NCBI GenBank assembly: GCA_030141605.1
Contig: JAQGDQ010000784.1
Span: 5,001 to 52,830 of the forward strand
DNA from: Tubiluchus corallicola
Lineage: Eukaryota; Priapulida; Priapulimorpha; Priapulimorphida; Tubiluchidae
DNA: 47,830 bases
Reading direction: 5' to 3'
Shown: in pieces, positions 19,324 through 32,084 of the stretch
Layout: every line of letters begins with the position of its first letter
How positions within the stretch are numbered: the stretch's first letter is position 1
The notes under the pieces: generated by a model
Databases searched by the model: none
Seen by the model: the letters and a program-made list of their open reading frames with translations, nothing else
What the model was told of the DNA's origin: nothing
Program-made: the position numbers and the translations under genes

Positions 19324-20639
19324 CAGGGCACTTTATTTATGACTTTTCTTGCAAAATAGTCATAAATAGTCATAAATAAGATTTCAAATTTGTCATAAAT
19401 AACGAAAGAAAAATAATCATTTCCCGATGAATGGAACAAAAAATTCAGTACAGAAAACTGTTTCCACCGTCTCTCTCTCTCTCTCTCTCCCACACACACA
19501 GGCAGTCCATAAGAAGCTTGCGCGTGACTGTTTGGTGGACTAACACAGTAACTGAGACTGTCTAACTGATGCGTTTATCTGTCATTAACTCGTCTAGAAG
19601 CAACCTAAATAATAAAAAGTAAATGAGCGCGTTACCGCGAAAAAATAAATAGGCACCGACAGAATCGTTGTCGTTCCATCGAAAATTTGAATTAAAGACA
19701 GCTTACCTATTTTAATGTCCTAAAGTTCTGCCGCCTCAAACCTACGCTCTGCACAATAACAGAAATCTACACTTCTAATTCTTTTCTTTGCACGTTCATT
19801 TCAGTGCCTTTCTCATCCTAGCGGCGTTAGGGGTGAGCATTCTCTACCAGAAAGCGAATTCGAATCGAACCGAATTTGTGACTTTCGAATTCGAATCGAA
19901 CCGAACTTCGATGCTTACCCCTAAGCGGCGTAAGTCAATGGCTTGGGTGTAGGTTTTAGCTCGAGTTTGCCGCAAGCGTTTCCCGTGCCTTACTGCCTCA
20001 TCCTCAAGAAATAAGAATAATGCCGTCTGCTAGAATTTGAGCATATTTTATCTTTGGGAGAATTTGTTGCTTCATTGTCATTAAAATTTAACTGTTTTTC
20101 TTGTTTAGTTATTTTGCTTAATGTAATTTTAATTAGAAAACATACGTGACGGTTCCCTAGAAAGATGTAATAGCCAATAGTATTTTCCAACATTAAATTT
20201 AAAATCGATATTTAAAAAAATACATTATTTACTTGTACTAATTGTGGCTACGAATTGTGACTGTACGAATTAATTAATAGATTGATTTTTATGAGCAGTA
20301 ATTTTATAGGTCATCCTAAACAAATTAAAACCGATACTATAATTATTATAAACACGATCACGGATTTCAGTCTGGAGGGATGCCTGCATGCAAAACAATA
20401 CGAGAAACTTCAGGCCTTGGAATGATGAAAGTAGACATTTTTATTACATTTTAATGTAATGAAGAACGAAGAAAGGCAAAATACAAGATTCTGATTAAAA
20501 ATATGTATTTCTTTTAGCTCAGGATGGCATTTTTGGTCAAAATTTGACACGTCATAAATAGTCATAAATAAAATCTGAAATTAGTATTAAATAAGCTATT
20601 TATGCAATTTATGACTAAAGTCATAAATAAAGTGCCCTG
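19324..20639. mobile_element. hAT non-autonomous element with CAGGGCACTTTATTTATGACT ends
   Basis: 1316 bp with termini CAGGGCACTTTATTTATGAC and AGTCATAAATAAAGTGCCCTG (the true inverted complement). Perfect 8-bp duplication GTCATAAC (19316-19323 and 20640-20647). Several subterminal copies of GTCATAAATA occur within about 90 bp of each end, as expected for transposase-binding repeats. No transposase frame. A 96-bp element is nested at 19828. A TC/CA microsatellite lies at 19470-19500. Confidence 0.92.
19828..19923. mobile_element. 96-bp hAT-type foldback MITE, nested
   Basis: Starts TAGGGGTGAGCATTCTCTAC and ends ATGCTTACCCCTA. Flanked by a perfect 8-bp duplication AGCGGCGT (19820-19827, 19924-19931). 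The interior is two near-copies of TTCGAATTCGAATCGAACCG. It sits inside the element at 19324-20639 and so inserted later. Confidence 0.9.
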
Positions 20640-20647
20640 GTCATAAC

Positions 20648-21072
20648 AATGTGTAGGCTGTGATACTGAGCCTGCGTGGGTGTAATGGGGGAATATTGTT
20701 TGTTTATAGTCAGCACAGTACAAATTAGTAATGAATATTACGCGCTTGTGTTTATGATTACACGCTCGGGTGTTGTAATGTGTAAACACAGGTAACTAGT
20801 AATTGCATTATGCCAAGCACGGGTTTCCCTCTGACGAATGTTTGCACAGGTAACATTGTAGGGGGCGTGTGTGGTCCTAGTTATCAGCAGCAAGAAGCCA
20901 GACATTATTAACGCTTTCAACAAACATTGCGCAAAAGTTGTTTTGGTCCCAACACCAACTCAGAAAAACACAGCGTTGTTTTACCTTCGATAATTATTAA
21001 TGGATCGCCGCGCGCAGGTATTTTTGGACAAGCAGTACGTAATGAACAGGTGTAGGCGGAAAATTGACTTAC
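20648..21072. other. Nothing firmly recognised
   Basis: Sequence just downstream (on the minus strand) of the candidate first exon donor. It has no repeat ends or RNA signals that I can support. Confidence 0.4.
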
Positions 21073-21132
21073 CTGTGATACCGGGACACGTGCCAAGATA
21101 AACGTTTCGTGGAGAAAACTCGGAGATGACAT
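21073..21132 (-). CDS. Candidate first coding exon of the MFSD10-like gene
   Basis: ATG at 21132 opens 20 codons (MSSPSFLHETFILARV, then PVSQ) ending CACAG|GTAAGTC, a near-perfect donor. Joining to the acceptor at 8321 keeps the frame (Gln|Val-Glu-Ser-Lys-Met). Upstream sequence is relatively GC-rich (GAGACCGCGGCCGG) and could be 5' UTR or promoter. The link is unproven: it needs a 12.7-kb intron, and the Met at 8309 also gives a normal N-terminus. Confidence 0.35.
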
Positions 21133-21274
21133 TAAATGAAAAAACAAAAAAGGAAAAATGTCGTCAGTTATTTCCGGCCGCGGTCTCAAAAGAGAGGCGG
21201 AAAATGACAGCACTTTGACTGTTGTTATTCAAAGGACACGAAATCGATTCAATAATACTTTCAGTTGAAACATG

Positions 21275-21350
21275 CTAACGATGGTCTAGCGGTCTGCAAA
21301 CTCAGTCTTTGCAAATGCTCGGTTTAAAACCGGGGCAGGTTCAATATAAC
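21275..21350 (+). mobile_element. tRNA-like SINE head remnant
   Basis: GATGGTCTAGCGGTCTGC resembles a Pol III A box, and CTCGGTTTAAAACCGGGGC sits at B-box spacing but deviates from the GGTTCGA core. No clear body or tail follows. Confidence 0.35.
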
Positions 21351-21454
21351 AGGTATCAACTTCCACATTGTGCATCTGATACTAATTACACAGACTCAAC
21401 TTTCATCTACCCCCGCCCCTGACTCCATAAAACGATTAAAAATGTAAAATTTTA

Positions 21455-21847
21455 AAAAAAATTATGCAATGTAATACGTGTTATGTTAGTTTTGTAATTT
21501 CAAATGTATAAATAGTGTAAATTGAATGAGTGAAATTTATGTAATGTAAAGCATGTTTCTGTTAATTGTGTCATGTTAAATGTATATATAGTGTAAAATA
21601 TGTCATACGTGTTATGTCAGTTTTGTAATGTCAAATGTATAAATAGTGTAAATGTAATGAGTGAAATTTATGTAATGTAAAGCATGTTTCTGTTAATTGT
21701 GTCATGTTAAATGTATATATAGTGTAAAATATGTCATGTAAAATTTAATGTATTTTTGTAATATTGTTTTGTAAAATTAATTTTAATATGGTGTTTGTAA
21801 ATATGTTCATTTATTGTATATAATTAGACATTAGTTTTGCACTTTAG
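21455..21847 (+). repeat. Dispersed repeat with internal 131-bp duplication, cut by gap
   Basis: GTAATGTAAAGCATGTTTCT recurs at 21541 and 21672. The right part (TTTGTAATATTGTTTTGTAA, TTCATTTATTGTATATAATT, TTTTGCACTTTAG) matches the reverse complement of about 41230-41430. It is probably a LINE 3' end. The N gap begins right after TTTTGCACTTTAG. Confidence 0.75.
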
Positions 21848-22830
21848 NNNNNNNNNNNNNNNNNNNNNNNNNNNNNNNNNNNNNNNNNNNNNNNNNNNNN
21901 NNNNNNNNNNNNNNNNNNNNNNNNNNNNNNNNNNNNNNNNNNNNNNNNNNNNNNNNNNNNNNNNNNNNNNNNNNNNNNNNNNNNNNNNNNNNNNNNNNNN
22001 NNNNNNNNNNNNNNNNNNNNNNNNNNNNNNNNNNNNNNNNNNNNNNNNNNNNNNNNNNNNNNNNNNNNNNNNNNNNNNNNNNNNNNNNNNNNNNNNNNNN
22101 NNNNNNNNNNNNNNNNNNNNNNNNNNNNNNNNNNNNNNNNNNNNNNNNNNNNNNNNNNNNNNNNNNNNNNNNNNNNNNNNNNNNNNNNNNNNNNNNNNNN
22201 NNNNNNNNNNNNNNNNNNNNNNNNNNNNNNNNNNNNNNNNNNNNNNNNNNNNNNNNNNNNNNNNNNNNNNNNNNNNNNNNNNNNNNNNNNNNNNNNNNNN
22301 NNNNNNNNNNNNNNNNNNNNNNNNNNNNNNNNNNNNNNNNNNNNNNNNNNNNNNNNNNNNNNNNNNNNNNNNNNNNNNNNNNNNNNNNNNNNNNNNNNNN
22401 NNNNNNNNNNNNNNNNNNNNNNNNNNNNNNNNNNNNNNNNNNNNNNNNNNNNNNNNNNNNNNNNNNNNNNNNNNNNNNNNNNNNNNNNNNNNNNNNNNNN
22501 NNNNNNNNNNNNNNNNNNNNNNNNNNNNNNNNNNNNNNNNNNNNNNNNNNNNNNNNNNNNNNNNNNNNNNNNNNNNNNNNNNNNNNNNNNNNNNNNNNNN
22601 NNNNNNNNNNNNNNNNNNNNNNNNNNNNNNNNNNNNNNNNNNNNNNNNNNNNNNNNNNNNNNNNNNNNNNNNNNNNNNNNNNNNNNNNNNNNNNNNNNNN
22701 NNNNNNNNNNNNNNNNNNNNNNNNNNNNNNNNNNNNNNNNNNNNNNNNNNNNNNNNNNNNNNNNNNNNNNNNNNNNNNNNNNNNNNNNNNNNNNNNNNNN
22801 NNNNNNNNNNNNNNNNNNNNNNNNNNNNNN
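21848..22830. other. Assembly gap (983 N)
   Basis: Unsequenced. It lies between the repeat above and a GTAA microsatellite, so it is probably a repeat-induced break. Reading frames through N have no meaning. Confidence 0.99.
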
Positions 22831-22884
<54 letters not shown>

Positions 22885-23025
22885 CAAACAAGCAAGCAAG
22901 TAAGTAAGAAAGTAAGTAGGTAAGTAAGTAAGAAAGTAAGCATGCACGTATGTAAGCAAGTAAGTAAGCAGGTAAGCAAACAAACAAGCAAGAGGTAAGT
23001 AAGCATGTAAGTAGGCATATAAGTA
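22831..23025. repeat. GTAA tetranucleotide microsatellite
   Basis: AGTA/GTAA units, pure at the gap edge and increasingly interrupted by GCAA, GAAA and GCAT to the right. Confidence 0.97.
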
Positions 23026-23261
23026 AGTTTGGTTTTGTGTCAGGCGATCATATTAAATATCACAAAACAAAAACGTACAACAAGTATGCAAGAATTACAT
23101 AGCATTGAAAAAGTTGGAAGCATTCAAATTAGTAAATAATATTATTAATCCAAATGCCAGTCTTTGGGTCATTTTTTGTCTTGGCTGATTTCATGGACAG
23201 AATGAGGTTAACTTAACGCGATTTGATTGATTGGGCAATTTACCTAATCATCATCATCATC

Positions 23262-23309
<48 letters not shown>

Positions 23310-23747
23310 TATTATTATTATTACTATGCAATTTTCCAAAGCAAATTTAGCAAACACATTTGCGAGTTATTGAAATAAACTAACAGTGGAAAAAATCAAG
23401 CAATATTCATCAGCATATATGAGGTAACAGACCTACGTGTCGTCAATGAAGCTGTCAGCTGTTTGCTTGTTAATTTTAAGCCCATGCGTGTTAATTACAT
23501 ATGAAAGTTAAACAAGTTAGGCGACAACAAGCATCCCTGCCGTAACGATGATGTATTGAGACAAAACGCCTCGCTGTTTATCTCACTACACTTTGCTTAC
23601 TACAGTGTTGCCACACAAATAAGAATCGTATAATTTGAAAGTTTTAATCTAAAGCAATCCGTTCTACAGAACGTTCCAAAAGAAACAATGGAGTAGAAAT
23701 AAAATTATGACGAAATGGACCTAGACCTAGACATATTAATAATACCA
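23026..23747. other. Unannotated, with short ATC/ATT microsatellite
   Basis: ATC repeats change to ATT at about 23250-23322. No exon supported in the rest. Confidence 0.6.
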
Positions 23748-24718
<971 letters not shown>

Positions 24719-25835
24719 AGTGCTATATTCTTGACGTTATTCGACTTCTCTTTTCGTCCCTGTATAACTTTACATCACTTTTATTAGACTTTATATTGGG
24801 TAATATTCATAGGCTTATAACATTTGTTGATGCACTGTTTTTTATAACACCCTGTATAATTTAGCTTATATGATTAATTTTATTAAATATATAATAACAA
24901 TCACTAATTTTGTCTGCAATGAAGTCATTATGATAATATATTGTATATATTTATATTGCAAATATATATATTGAAGTATGCATATCATACAGCCATATCA
25001 CACATATGGTTTTACAATGAATCACACTATTTCCTTAATTATTATGTCAATTTAGCCGCAACCACAGTTTCTGGGATTTTTCCTGGATGTGACCAGCCAT
25101 TGCAGGCTGTCCGGGGCTCAACGCTCGTCAAGCGTGAAACGTGCATTTCTGCAACAAGCTGCTTGTTTCAATGAAGCCATGCTGCTCTTTATGGCTTCTT
25201 TATGGCTGGCATTGTCCTCACACTTAACTCCTTAAATCCACATTGAAAACATTCGTGTTTTGGCGAATCGTAAAGCGTGGTTCATACTTGTTTATCAAGC
25301 GTACCCGGCATTCTTCAACTGAGACGGAAACACTGAATGAAAAACAAATTACAAAATTAAGCTGTTTCGTTAATAAAACTCTGACTACAGCTAGAACAGA
25401 AACTTACATTTTCTGAAAGCATAAAGGCTTAGTAGGTGTGCAGATTGAACTCATTGCACTCGTTCTGTAACGTCTCGGCAACATTAGTAACTTTGTTAGA
25501 AACTTTATAGAAAATTTAACATAAATCTTTCTTGTTTATTAATCTGTTTATTCACAAAGACAGCTGCCATGATAAGTCTAGAGAATGTAACGCCAAGTGG
25601 CTTGCCCGCTAAAAACAGTGAGGGGAAACCTTAGTGAGCACAAACATTAAAATATGAACCATAGATAAGAACACGTCACAGGTTCAATTAATTTTTCGGA
25701 CATTTTTGCAAGTAAGCACCAATTCTGCACTAAAATCTGTCACTCCAACTTCTACGTGTTCAGCAATTGTTTTCTGGATGGCGATACCAAAGCTGTAATA
25801 TATTTATATTTTACAAGTTCTATAGCATGTTTGTA
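24719..25835. other. No gene recognised
   Basis: AT-rich sequence with a slightly GC-richer patch at 25050-25210 that contains no convincing exon. Confidence 0.5.
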
Positions 25836-25843
25836 TGTTATAG

Positions 25844-26303
25844 CAGGGGTGTGCAAATTGCGGCCCGCAAAGAGATTTGTCAACCTAATGAAAGTGCGGC
25901 CCGGGCGATTAATTGAGTGTATCCAGCTGAAGTCCGTGTCACGATCCCAAAGATAGTGCGGGTAGTTTTTTCTACTAGATCGGATACCATTAACCCTTAC
26001 AAGACGGTTGTAGCTTAATGTCACTGTACTACACAGACTGTGTGATACACATTACTAATATGCATTGTAATGAAATTACCACTATCTGTCCTAAAAGTAG
26101 AAATACATGGTTTGTAATATAAATTTTAATAACTTCTAAAATACTTTCTTGAGTGTAGTAGTAATGATGTGCGCAGGTCGGATGCAAAAAAATGGTTATT
26201 AGGCCTTACTGTACTTGGTTCCTTGATAAAACTGCCTGTGACCCGCAGGAATTGCGGGAAAGTTTAATGTGACCCGGCTAGTCAGATAATTTGCACACCC
26301 CTG
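25844..26303 (+). mobile_element. hAT MITE, family A, copy 4
   Basis: Starts CAGGGGTGTGCAAATTGCGG and ends AATTTGCACACCCCTG. Perfect 8-bp duplication TGTTATAG (25836-25843 and 26304-26311). Same orientation as copies 1-3. Confidence 0.95.
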
Positions 26304-26311
26304 TGTTATAG

Positions 26312-27399
26312 TATTCAAGCATACACTGCCTTCCGTTGTGGAAAATGACATAGCAGGCTAAATGGAGCCTTTCTAATTCCTACTTACAACAAAAACTAGA
26401 TCAATGTATTTAAACGGCAGAGTTAATCCAGTTTTCTTGTAACTGGTTAAGGACTTTTTCTCTCATACATGATTATTTACCTCTCACTGGCCTTGCAAAA
26501 ATCCCCGGCCATAATCATCAATAATTAACAGTCAATGGGGCGTTTGAAAACTTGCTATAGGGTTAGCTTAGTTTTACGAGAGATTTTCGAGAGTTTATTT
26601 CGAATGAACGGCCATTTTCCGATATGGTTTCCGCGTAAGGCGGCGTTCCAGGTAAGATTAGCTGATAACGCATGCACAGCGGCACGCAGTCTACCGAGTC
26701 TGCTGCCCAGATGAAACCAGTACTGAAGCCACGCAGTCTGGGGAAAATGAGGGAGTCTGGGGTACCTTCCAGCATAGCGGATATCCTTAATAAAGTTTTA
26801 GACTTCATGGAATGAAATAATTGAGTTGGTGATGATGATTATGATGATAATAAAATGAAAATTTGAGACATACTCAAAGCCACGCTGTCTGTGTAGAGAG
26901 ACCGGAAACGCTCGTCTGGAGAAGCCAGGATGTACTGACGTACGAATTTTCTTAAGTAACAAACTTTTTAGATACGTAAAATAAATTAATAATAGATTGC
27001 ATTATTATCGATGATAATCGTGACGACAATGACGATGACGATAAAAAAGATGGTTATAGACGACAATATTGCGCAGTAATGGACGGGGTAACATTTTCAC
27101 GAGCTGATACAATTTGAAATCATTTTGTCAATCAAACTCCGGTAAAATACAATCATATCTTAATAACAAGTAGCTGATTTATTTTAGAATTTTGATGAAT
27201 TAAGACGGTGGTGACGACGAAGGCAAGATTCAAGACTCGTTTATTCCACTTAAGGTAACACATAACAGCTGTCAATGTTATAGTATAAAATAATGTAAAT
27301 TTAGACTTTAACAATTATTTAGTTACAATTAACAGTGTGAATAAGGTGAGGAAATTTACAATAACAAATTTGTGTCACCAAATCCCCCTGAAGCTTGGC
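26312..27399. other. No gene recognised
   Basis: The block at 26740-26815 (GGATATCCTTAATAAAGTTT, TAGACTTCATGGAAT) loosely resembles 28480-28525 and may be an old duplication. No exon supported. Confidence 0.4.
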
Positions 27400-27540
27400 T
27401 TGACGGGAAATTTAAAGCGCAAGAAAATCCTCCATTTATATCAAGCTCAAAAAATTCGTCTTGAAATTTTACACGACTTACATAATGACTTTTTGCATGC
27501 AGGGCTTGTACATTTAAACTCCTGCGATGACTGTTAGGCG
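27400..27540 (+). repeat. Dispersed repeat with coding-like conservation, copy 1
   Basis: The frame encodes LKRKKILHLYQAQKIRLEIL, then HDLHNDFLHAGL. The reverse-strand sequence at 41790-41590 gives LKHKKTLSLYKTRKILLEIL, then CHLHAVLLHAEL. Shared positions are mostly at the protein level, and the DNA shares TTGCATGCAGRGCTTG. Family not recognised; possibly part of a transposon ORF. Confidence 0.45.
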
Positions 27541-28935
27541 CAGCCATTTTGGTGGTGGTTCATTTAAAAAAAGTTTAGATAACATTAAGTAAAGTTTGAA
27601 AAAATAATCATACAGCATTCGTAGTGCACACATCACTAGCTAAGTAAAATTTTAAATTACTGTATCTTGTGAATAAGATTAAAAATACGTTTTTGGCTAG
27701 TGAGTGGTGCACCCTGGAGGAGGGTGAGTCAGCGACATTTTACCAATTGGTGAAAACATTTTAAATAATTAATAATTTTCTTTTCTAGTTACATAAGTCT
27801 TTGCAGCAGGTAAGCGATATGCCAAGTAATATTAAATTTGCGTGAAAAAATTTTTGGGACATAGTTTAACATTTTCTTTTGTGTCCCTGATTTACGTTGT
27901 GCGTATATGACGTCGCGTAATGGCGCCCCCGCAACAATGTTGTGGGAGATTTAAAATGAAAACAAACAAAAATTCCTCTTAACGCGAGTACGATATACGC
28001 ATAAAATTGCTATATAGTAAAATAATGTTTTAAGGCAATTTTTCTGAAGCCTAATCAGGTGCCTCTTTTCTTGTCTTTTAACAAGCAAAAATGAGTCAAA
28101 TCAACAGCTGTTGATGAAGATGGCAAAGTTTGAGACTCTCAGATTTGCATCACAGGTTGACAGAGACAAACGCAATCGTTACACAAGGTCAGATTCATGT
28201 TCATAGACAGGACAGATTGATAAAGAAAAGCAAAATTGTAGTCTAGCAAGCTAGGGTTATGTTGCTAAGCGGAACTCTTGTCGTAAAAGTTAAAATTTTA
28301 CTTTGGTTAATTCAAAGAATTCAAATAGGCAAATTACTGATATGACTCAGATGATTATATTGAGCGAATAAGTTGATGAGCCCACAGCCATGCCGTCTGT
28401 GAAGCCCTTACTTAATCAGGCAGTGAAGACAGGCAGTCTAGCAAAATGAAGCCATTCTTGTTGGAAATACGGGCTATCTTAGATATGCGGATTCTCGTAA
28501 TAAAATTTAAAACTTCGTGGAATTAACGAGTGAAATTACTGGCAATACTGATTGTAACACTTGCACATGTCGGCGGTACCTTGCAAGGCTGGTGTATAAA
28601 TTTATTGAATCGGCAAAATTGCGGAAGTTGAAAAAATTATCAAGCATATGTTTTATTATCTGCAAGTGCAGCACGGAAGATGTTTGACTGTTTATATGGC
28701 GTCTACATTCCCGACTGATAAAAACAATTCGTAACGTCACAAACGACCTCTCATAATTTCAAAAACGGCCCAATTGTAAAACATATTCGCTAAAACGATT
28801 CCAAATTTTTGACTAGTTACTGGAAATTTTCGTGTTTTTGTAGTGAAAGTCAAATAATAGTCACAGGGTGTGAAGAGATAAAGGATGTTGAACTTGCAAG
28901 GTACTAAAATTCGTATTTGGTAAAATGGGCAGAAC

Positions 28936-28936
<1 letters not shown>
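27541..28936. other. No gene recognised
   Basis: Mixed AT-rich sequence; no exon, RNA or terminal repeats supported. Confidence 0.45.
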
Positions 28937-29008
<72 letters not shown>

Positions 29009-29029
29009 AGGGAGAGAAAGACAGAGAGG

Positions 29030-29061
<32 letters not shown>

Positions 29062-29522
29062 AAGAGAGGGAGGGAGAGAGAGAGAGGGAGGAAGAGAGAG
29101 CGAGAGAGAGAGAGAGAAAAAGAGAGAGAGGGAGAGAGAAAGAGAGAAAACGAAGAAGAGAGAAGGGAGAGAAAGAAAGGAAGAGAGAGAGGGGGAGGGG
29201 ACAGGGAGAGAAAGAGAGAGATAGAGAAAGAGAGAGAAAGAGAAAGAGGGAGAGAATAAGAGAGATCGAGACAGACACACAGAGAGAACGATATATAGAG
29301 AGAAAAAGAGAAACAGAAAGACAGAGAGAGAGAGAGACGAAGGAATAGAAAGAGAGAAAAACGAAAACGAGAGGGGAAAGAGAAAGAAAGAGAGAGAGGG
29401 GGAAGAAAGAAGGAGAAAGAGAGAGAGGGGGAGGCGGGCAGGGAGAGAAAAAGAAAAAAGAGAGAGACCGAAAAAGAAAGAGGGGAGAGAAAGGGAGAAA
29501 GAAAGAGAGAGAAAGGGAGAGA

Positions 29523-29553
<31 letters not shown>

Positions 29554-29580
29554 CAAGAGAGAGATAGAGGGGAGTTGAGA
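28937..29580 (+). repeat. GA-rich polypurine tract, about 640 bp
   Basis: Irregular GA, GAAA and GGGA units, almost all purine on the plus strand, interrupted by occasional CAGA, CGAG and a short CACACAG. Long Ser/Leu/Arg/Glu frames on both strands follow from this composition. Confidence 0.95.
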
Positions 29581-30429
29581 AGGAGAGTGGGTGAAGAACA
29601 GATAGACAAACCAAACAACTTATTATTCTGTCAATACCTAGGTGCAAAATGCAGCATTTCGACGGATTCATATTTGTATGACGTCATTCAACGAGTGACG
29701 ACAGAATTTTTAAGACGACCAGTTTTGATTTCAAAAAGAATTTCCGATTATGTTTGAAGACGTGACGGCGTCGATTCAGGGATTAATAGTTAAACGCTAC
29801 GCGACCGATAAAACGTCGTTCAAGTGCAGAAAGTTAGTGAATTTTTCAGCGCTTGTGTCACACGGAAATTAGGCGGGCACATAGCCTAGTGGGTACGACA
29901 TCATACTTGGCGTCCGAGGCTGGTCAGTTGATGGATAGCTGAACAGCGGCTATTTCGCTAATGCCGTATTTGAGCTTTCGGCCTCAGCGTTAACCAACTT
30001 CATGATTTTATTAAGCTGAAACAGCTACTGAGGATTATAGTGAAAAAACGTGGGATTTTTAATGAGATTTTTTCGGGGTGGGAGGGTGGACAGCTTCTAT
30101 TTAATCACCACTAGGGGTGGACGACATTAAAAAGGTTGAACACCACTGGTGTAGAGGAGAGTATATTATATTAAATTTACATTTTACAAAATCATAAACT
30201 ACATTTATAGAAAAGCATTAGAATTATTGCATATGATGAAGATCTTACACTGTTAACTAAAACAACAATTTTGTAAATTTCGTTTTATAAAACACTCAGT
30301 AATGAATTTCGACACTAAACTTGTCATTCAAAAATCACTATCTAATAACAGCAAAATAATTTTTTGGTCCATAAGTAGATTAATAAAAGCAGGAAAATTT
30401 TTTCGTAGCAGAAATGAATAAATTTGACC
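29581..30429. other. Unannotated, with a weak tRNA-like patch
   Basis: GGGCACATAGCCTAGTGGGT (about 29876-29895) resembles a Pol III A box, but no proper B box follows. No exon supported. Confidence 0.3.
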
Positions 30430-30804
30430 TTATATCACACTAATTTTTGCAGTCAAGTTCAAAATGCATTTCATCTTCAATTTTTCCTTCATTACAATGT
30501 TCATACATTCGATTGTCAACGGATATTTTGGGTATACAATGTCGGCCTTTTTTATGTACAAGTTGTCAGAACTGATACCCAGTTTAGTAAAGTTCGATCT
30601 TAGTGCATGATTATGTACAAAAGACAGGTACTTTTCCACTTCAAATTCTAGCTTGAATTTTGTATAAGTTCGTAGTTTATTAGTTTTCCCTGTTTTGCCC
30701 GTTTCTTTTGTAATACGTTCCTTCCTGTAAATTTTATTGTTAGTGTGTAAGAGTGTGTAAACAAGCTTGGCATTTCTGTCAAAACAAGCAAGAACTACAA
30801 ACAT
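30430..30804 (-). mobile_element. Probable LINE ORF2 C-terminal remnant
   Basis: 124-residue frame with FEVEKYLSFVHNHALRSNFT and KLGISSDNLYI. This fits the common LINE C-terminus (Tyr-Leu...Leu-Arg...Ser-x-x-Leu-x-Ile) found before a terminal Cys/His knuckle. The knuckle itself is degenerate. Assignment by pattern only. Confidence 0.5.
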
Positions 30805-30949
30805 CCACTCGTTCAGCTGGTTTTGATTGCACTGTTGGCTATGACCATCCTGCCAGTAACCAATGACTTTAATGTCTTTTGTAACCCTTAAAGAAACCAG
30901 TTTCAGTTAATTAAATGGAGCCTGAGCATTATTGATAATTAAACTCCTC

Positions 30950-31735
30950 TGAACAATTGCTCCACATTCGTGAAGTTACATCCATTTCACACTTCAAACA
31001 AGAGCTCAAATCTTATTTAAGTTTTTCGTTGCGTAAGAAACATTTTTCATTTGGTAAACCTCCAATTTCAGTGCATCATACGCGCACGGGAGTCGGATTT
31101 TCTCAGCTAAACTATGACCTTTTCTCTAAAGGCTGTAAAGATAATAACGGTCATCCAATATTGCCAAATTGTAACTGTGGATTTCGATTTGAGTCTGTTG
31201 AACACTTTTTGTTGCACTGCCTATTGTATCAACAAACTAGGGTTGTTAGGTTTAATAAATTAAATGCAATACTTCTGCCTGAAAACCTTAATATAGCTGC
31301 CTTAGGAACTAATGATCTGTTGAAGTTGTTATTATTCGGAAAAGATGAATTTAACTCTGTTGCTAACTGTAAAATATTCCAATGTATACATGACTTTATA
31401 TTATATACTAAACGCTTCCAGTAGTTTTTATTTGATATGAGATGCATCAGTCTTAAATATTCGTACATTAATATTTTCTAACCGTCTTTTTCTACTAATG
31501 TCGAATGTAATCTTGTAGTAAAACTTGTCAGCTTGTGTAGTTATAGTCTATTATTACTGTAAATGTTACTAATGTCTAATGTAATCTTGTAGTAAAACTT
31601 GACAGCTTGTGTAGTTATAGTCAATTCTTACTGTAAATGTTTTTGTAAATAGTGTATAAAGTCTGTTGTGATGAGGATCCTAAATCATGTTGTTCATACT
31701 GTCTGAAATCCTAAATAAATTGCGTTTAAACTAAC
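30950..31735 (+). mobile_element. LINE 3' fragment with Cys/His C-terminus
   Basis: The frame 30957-31424 (155 residues) has VHHTRTGVGFSQLNYDLFSK and a Cys-x-Cys...His-x(4)-Cys knuckle in NCNCGFRFESVEHFLLHC, typical of the very C-terminus of LINE ORF2. The 3' UTR contains about two 74-bp repeats and ends near AATAAATTGCGTTTAAACTA. A second copy lies tail-to-tail at 33030-32085. Confidence 0.85.
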
Positions 31736-32084
31736 AATTGATCCTACCCCTTTAACTCTCTTCACTTCCATTCATATTTTGCTCCGCCAAGCAGCTCCGC
31801 CCACATGCATTAAACTGTAAATGCACTTACCGAACCCATTAAAAACATAATTACTTTTGCATAATAGTTGTGATAGTTCAATATGTCATTACCTTCTGGT
31901 TTTGGTAACTACACATTCTTAAAAGTTCAAATATTTATGACTTTATATAAATATGAATACACTTTGTGTAATCGCTCTGCGTTTGAAGTTTTTATTATTA
32001 CTGTGTCAGATCTTACTCGCTTCAGTCCTCAAAAATTTTCTGAACCAGAGCACCTCTATAGTCTACAACATAGCAGCCGAGTTA
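31736..32084. other. Spacer between two convergent LINE 3' ends
   Basis: No exon supported. The open frame at 31883-32125 runs into the neighbouring LINE 3' UTR and is not recognised. Confidence 0.5.

Noticed and set aside
20917-21213. 98-residue minus-strand frame as a stand-alone protein
   Set aside because: Its first codon is GTG and it reads through a strong GTAAGT donor; only the ATG part at 21132-21073 is considered.
21824-23018. Open frames of 330-395 residues across the gap
   Set aside because: Almost all of each frame is N; the rest is GTAA microsatellite.
28737-29671. Ser/Leu-rich and Arg/Glu-rich frames up to 293 residues
   Set aside because: Purine tract read in several frames; overlapping long frames on both strands are expected from composition.
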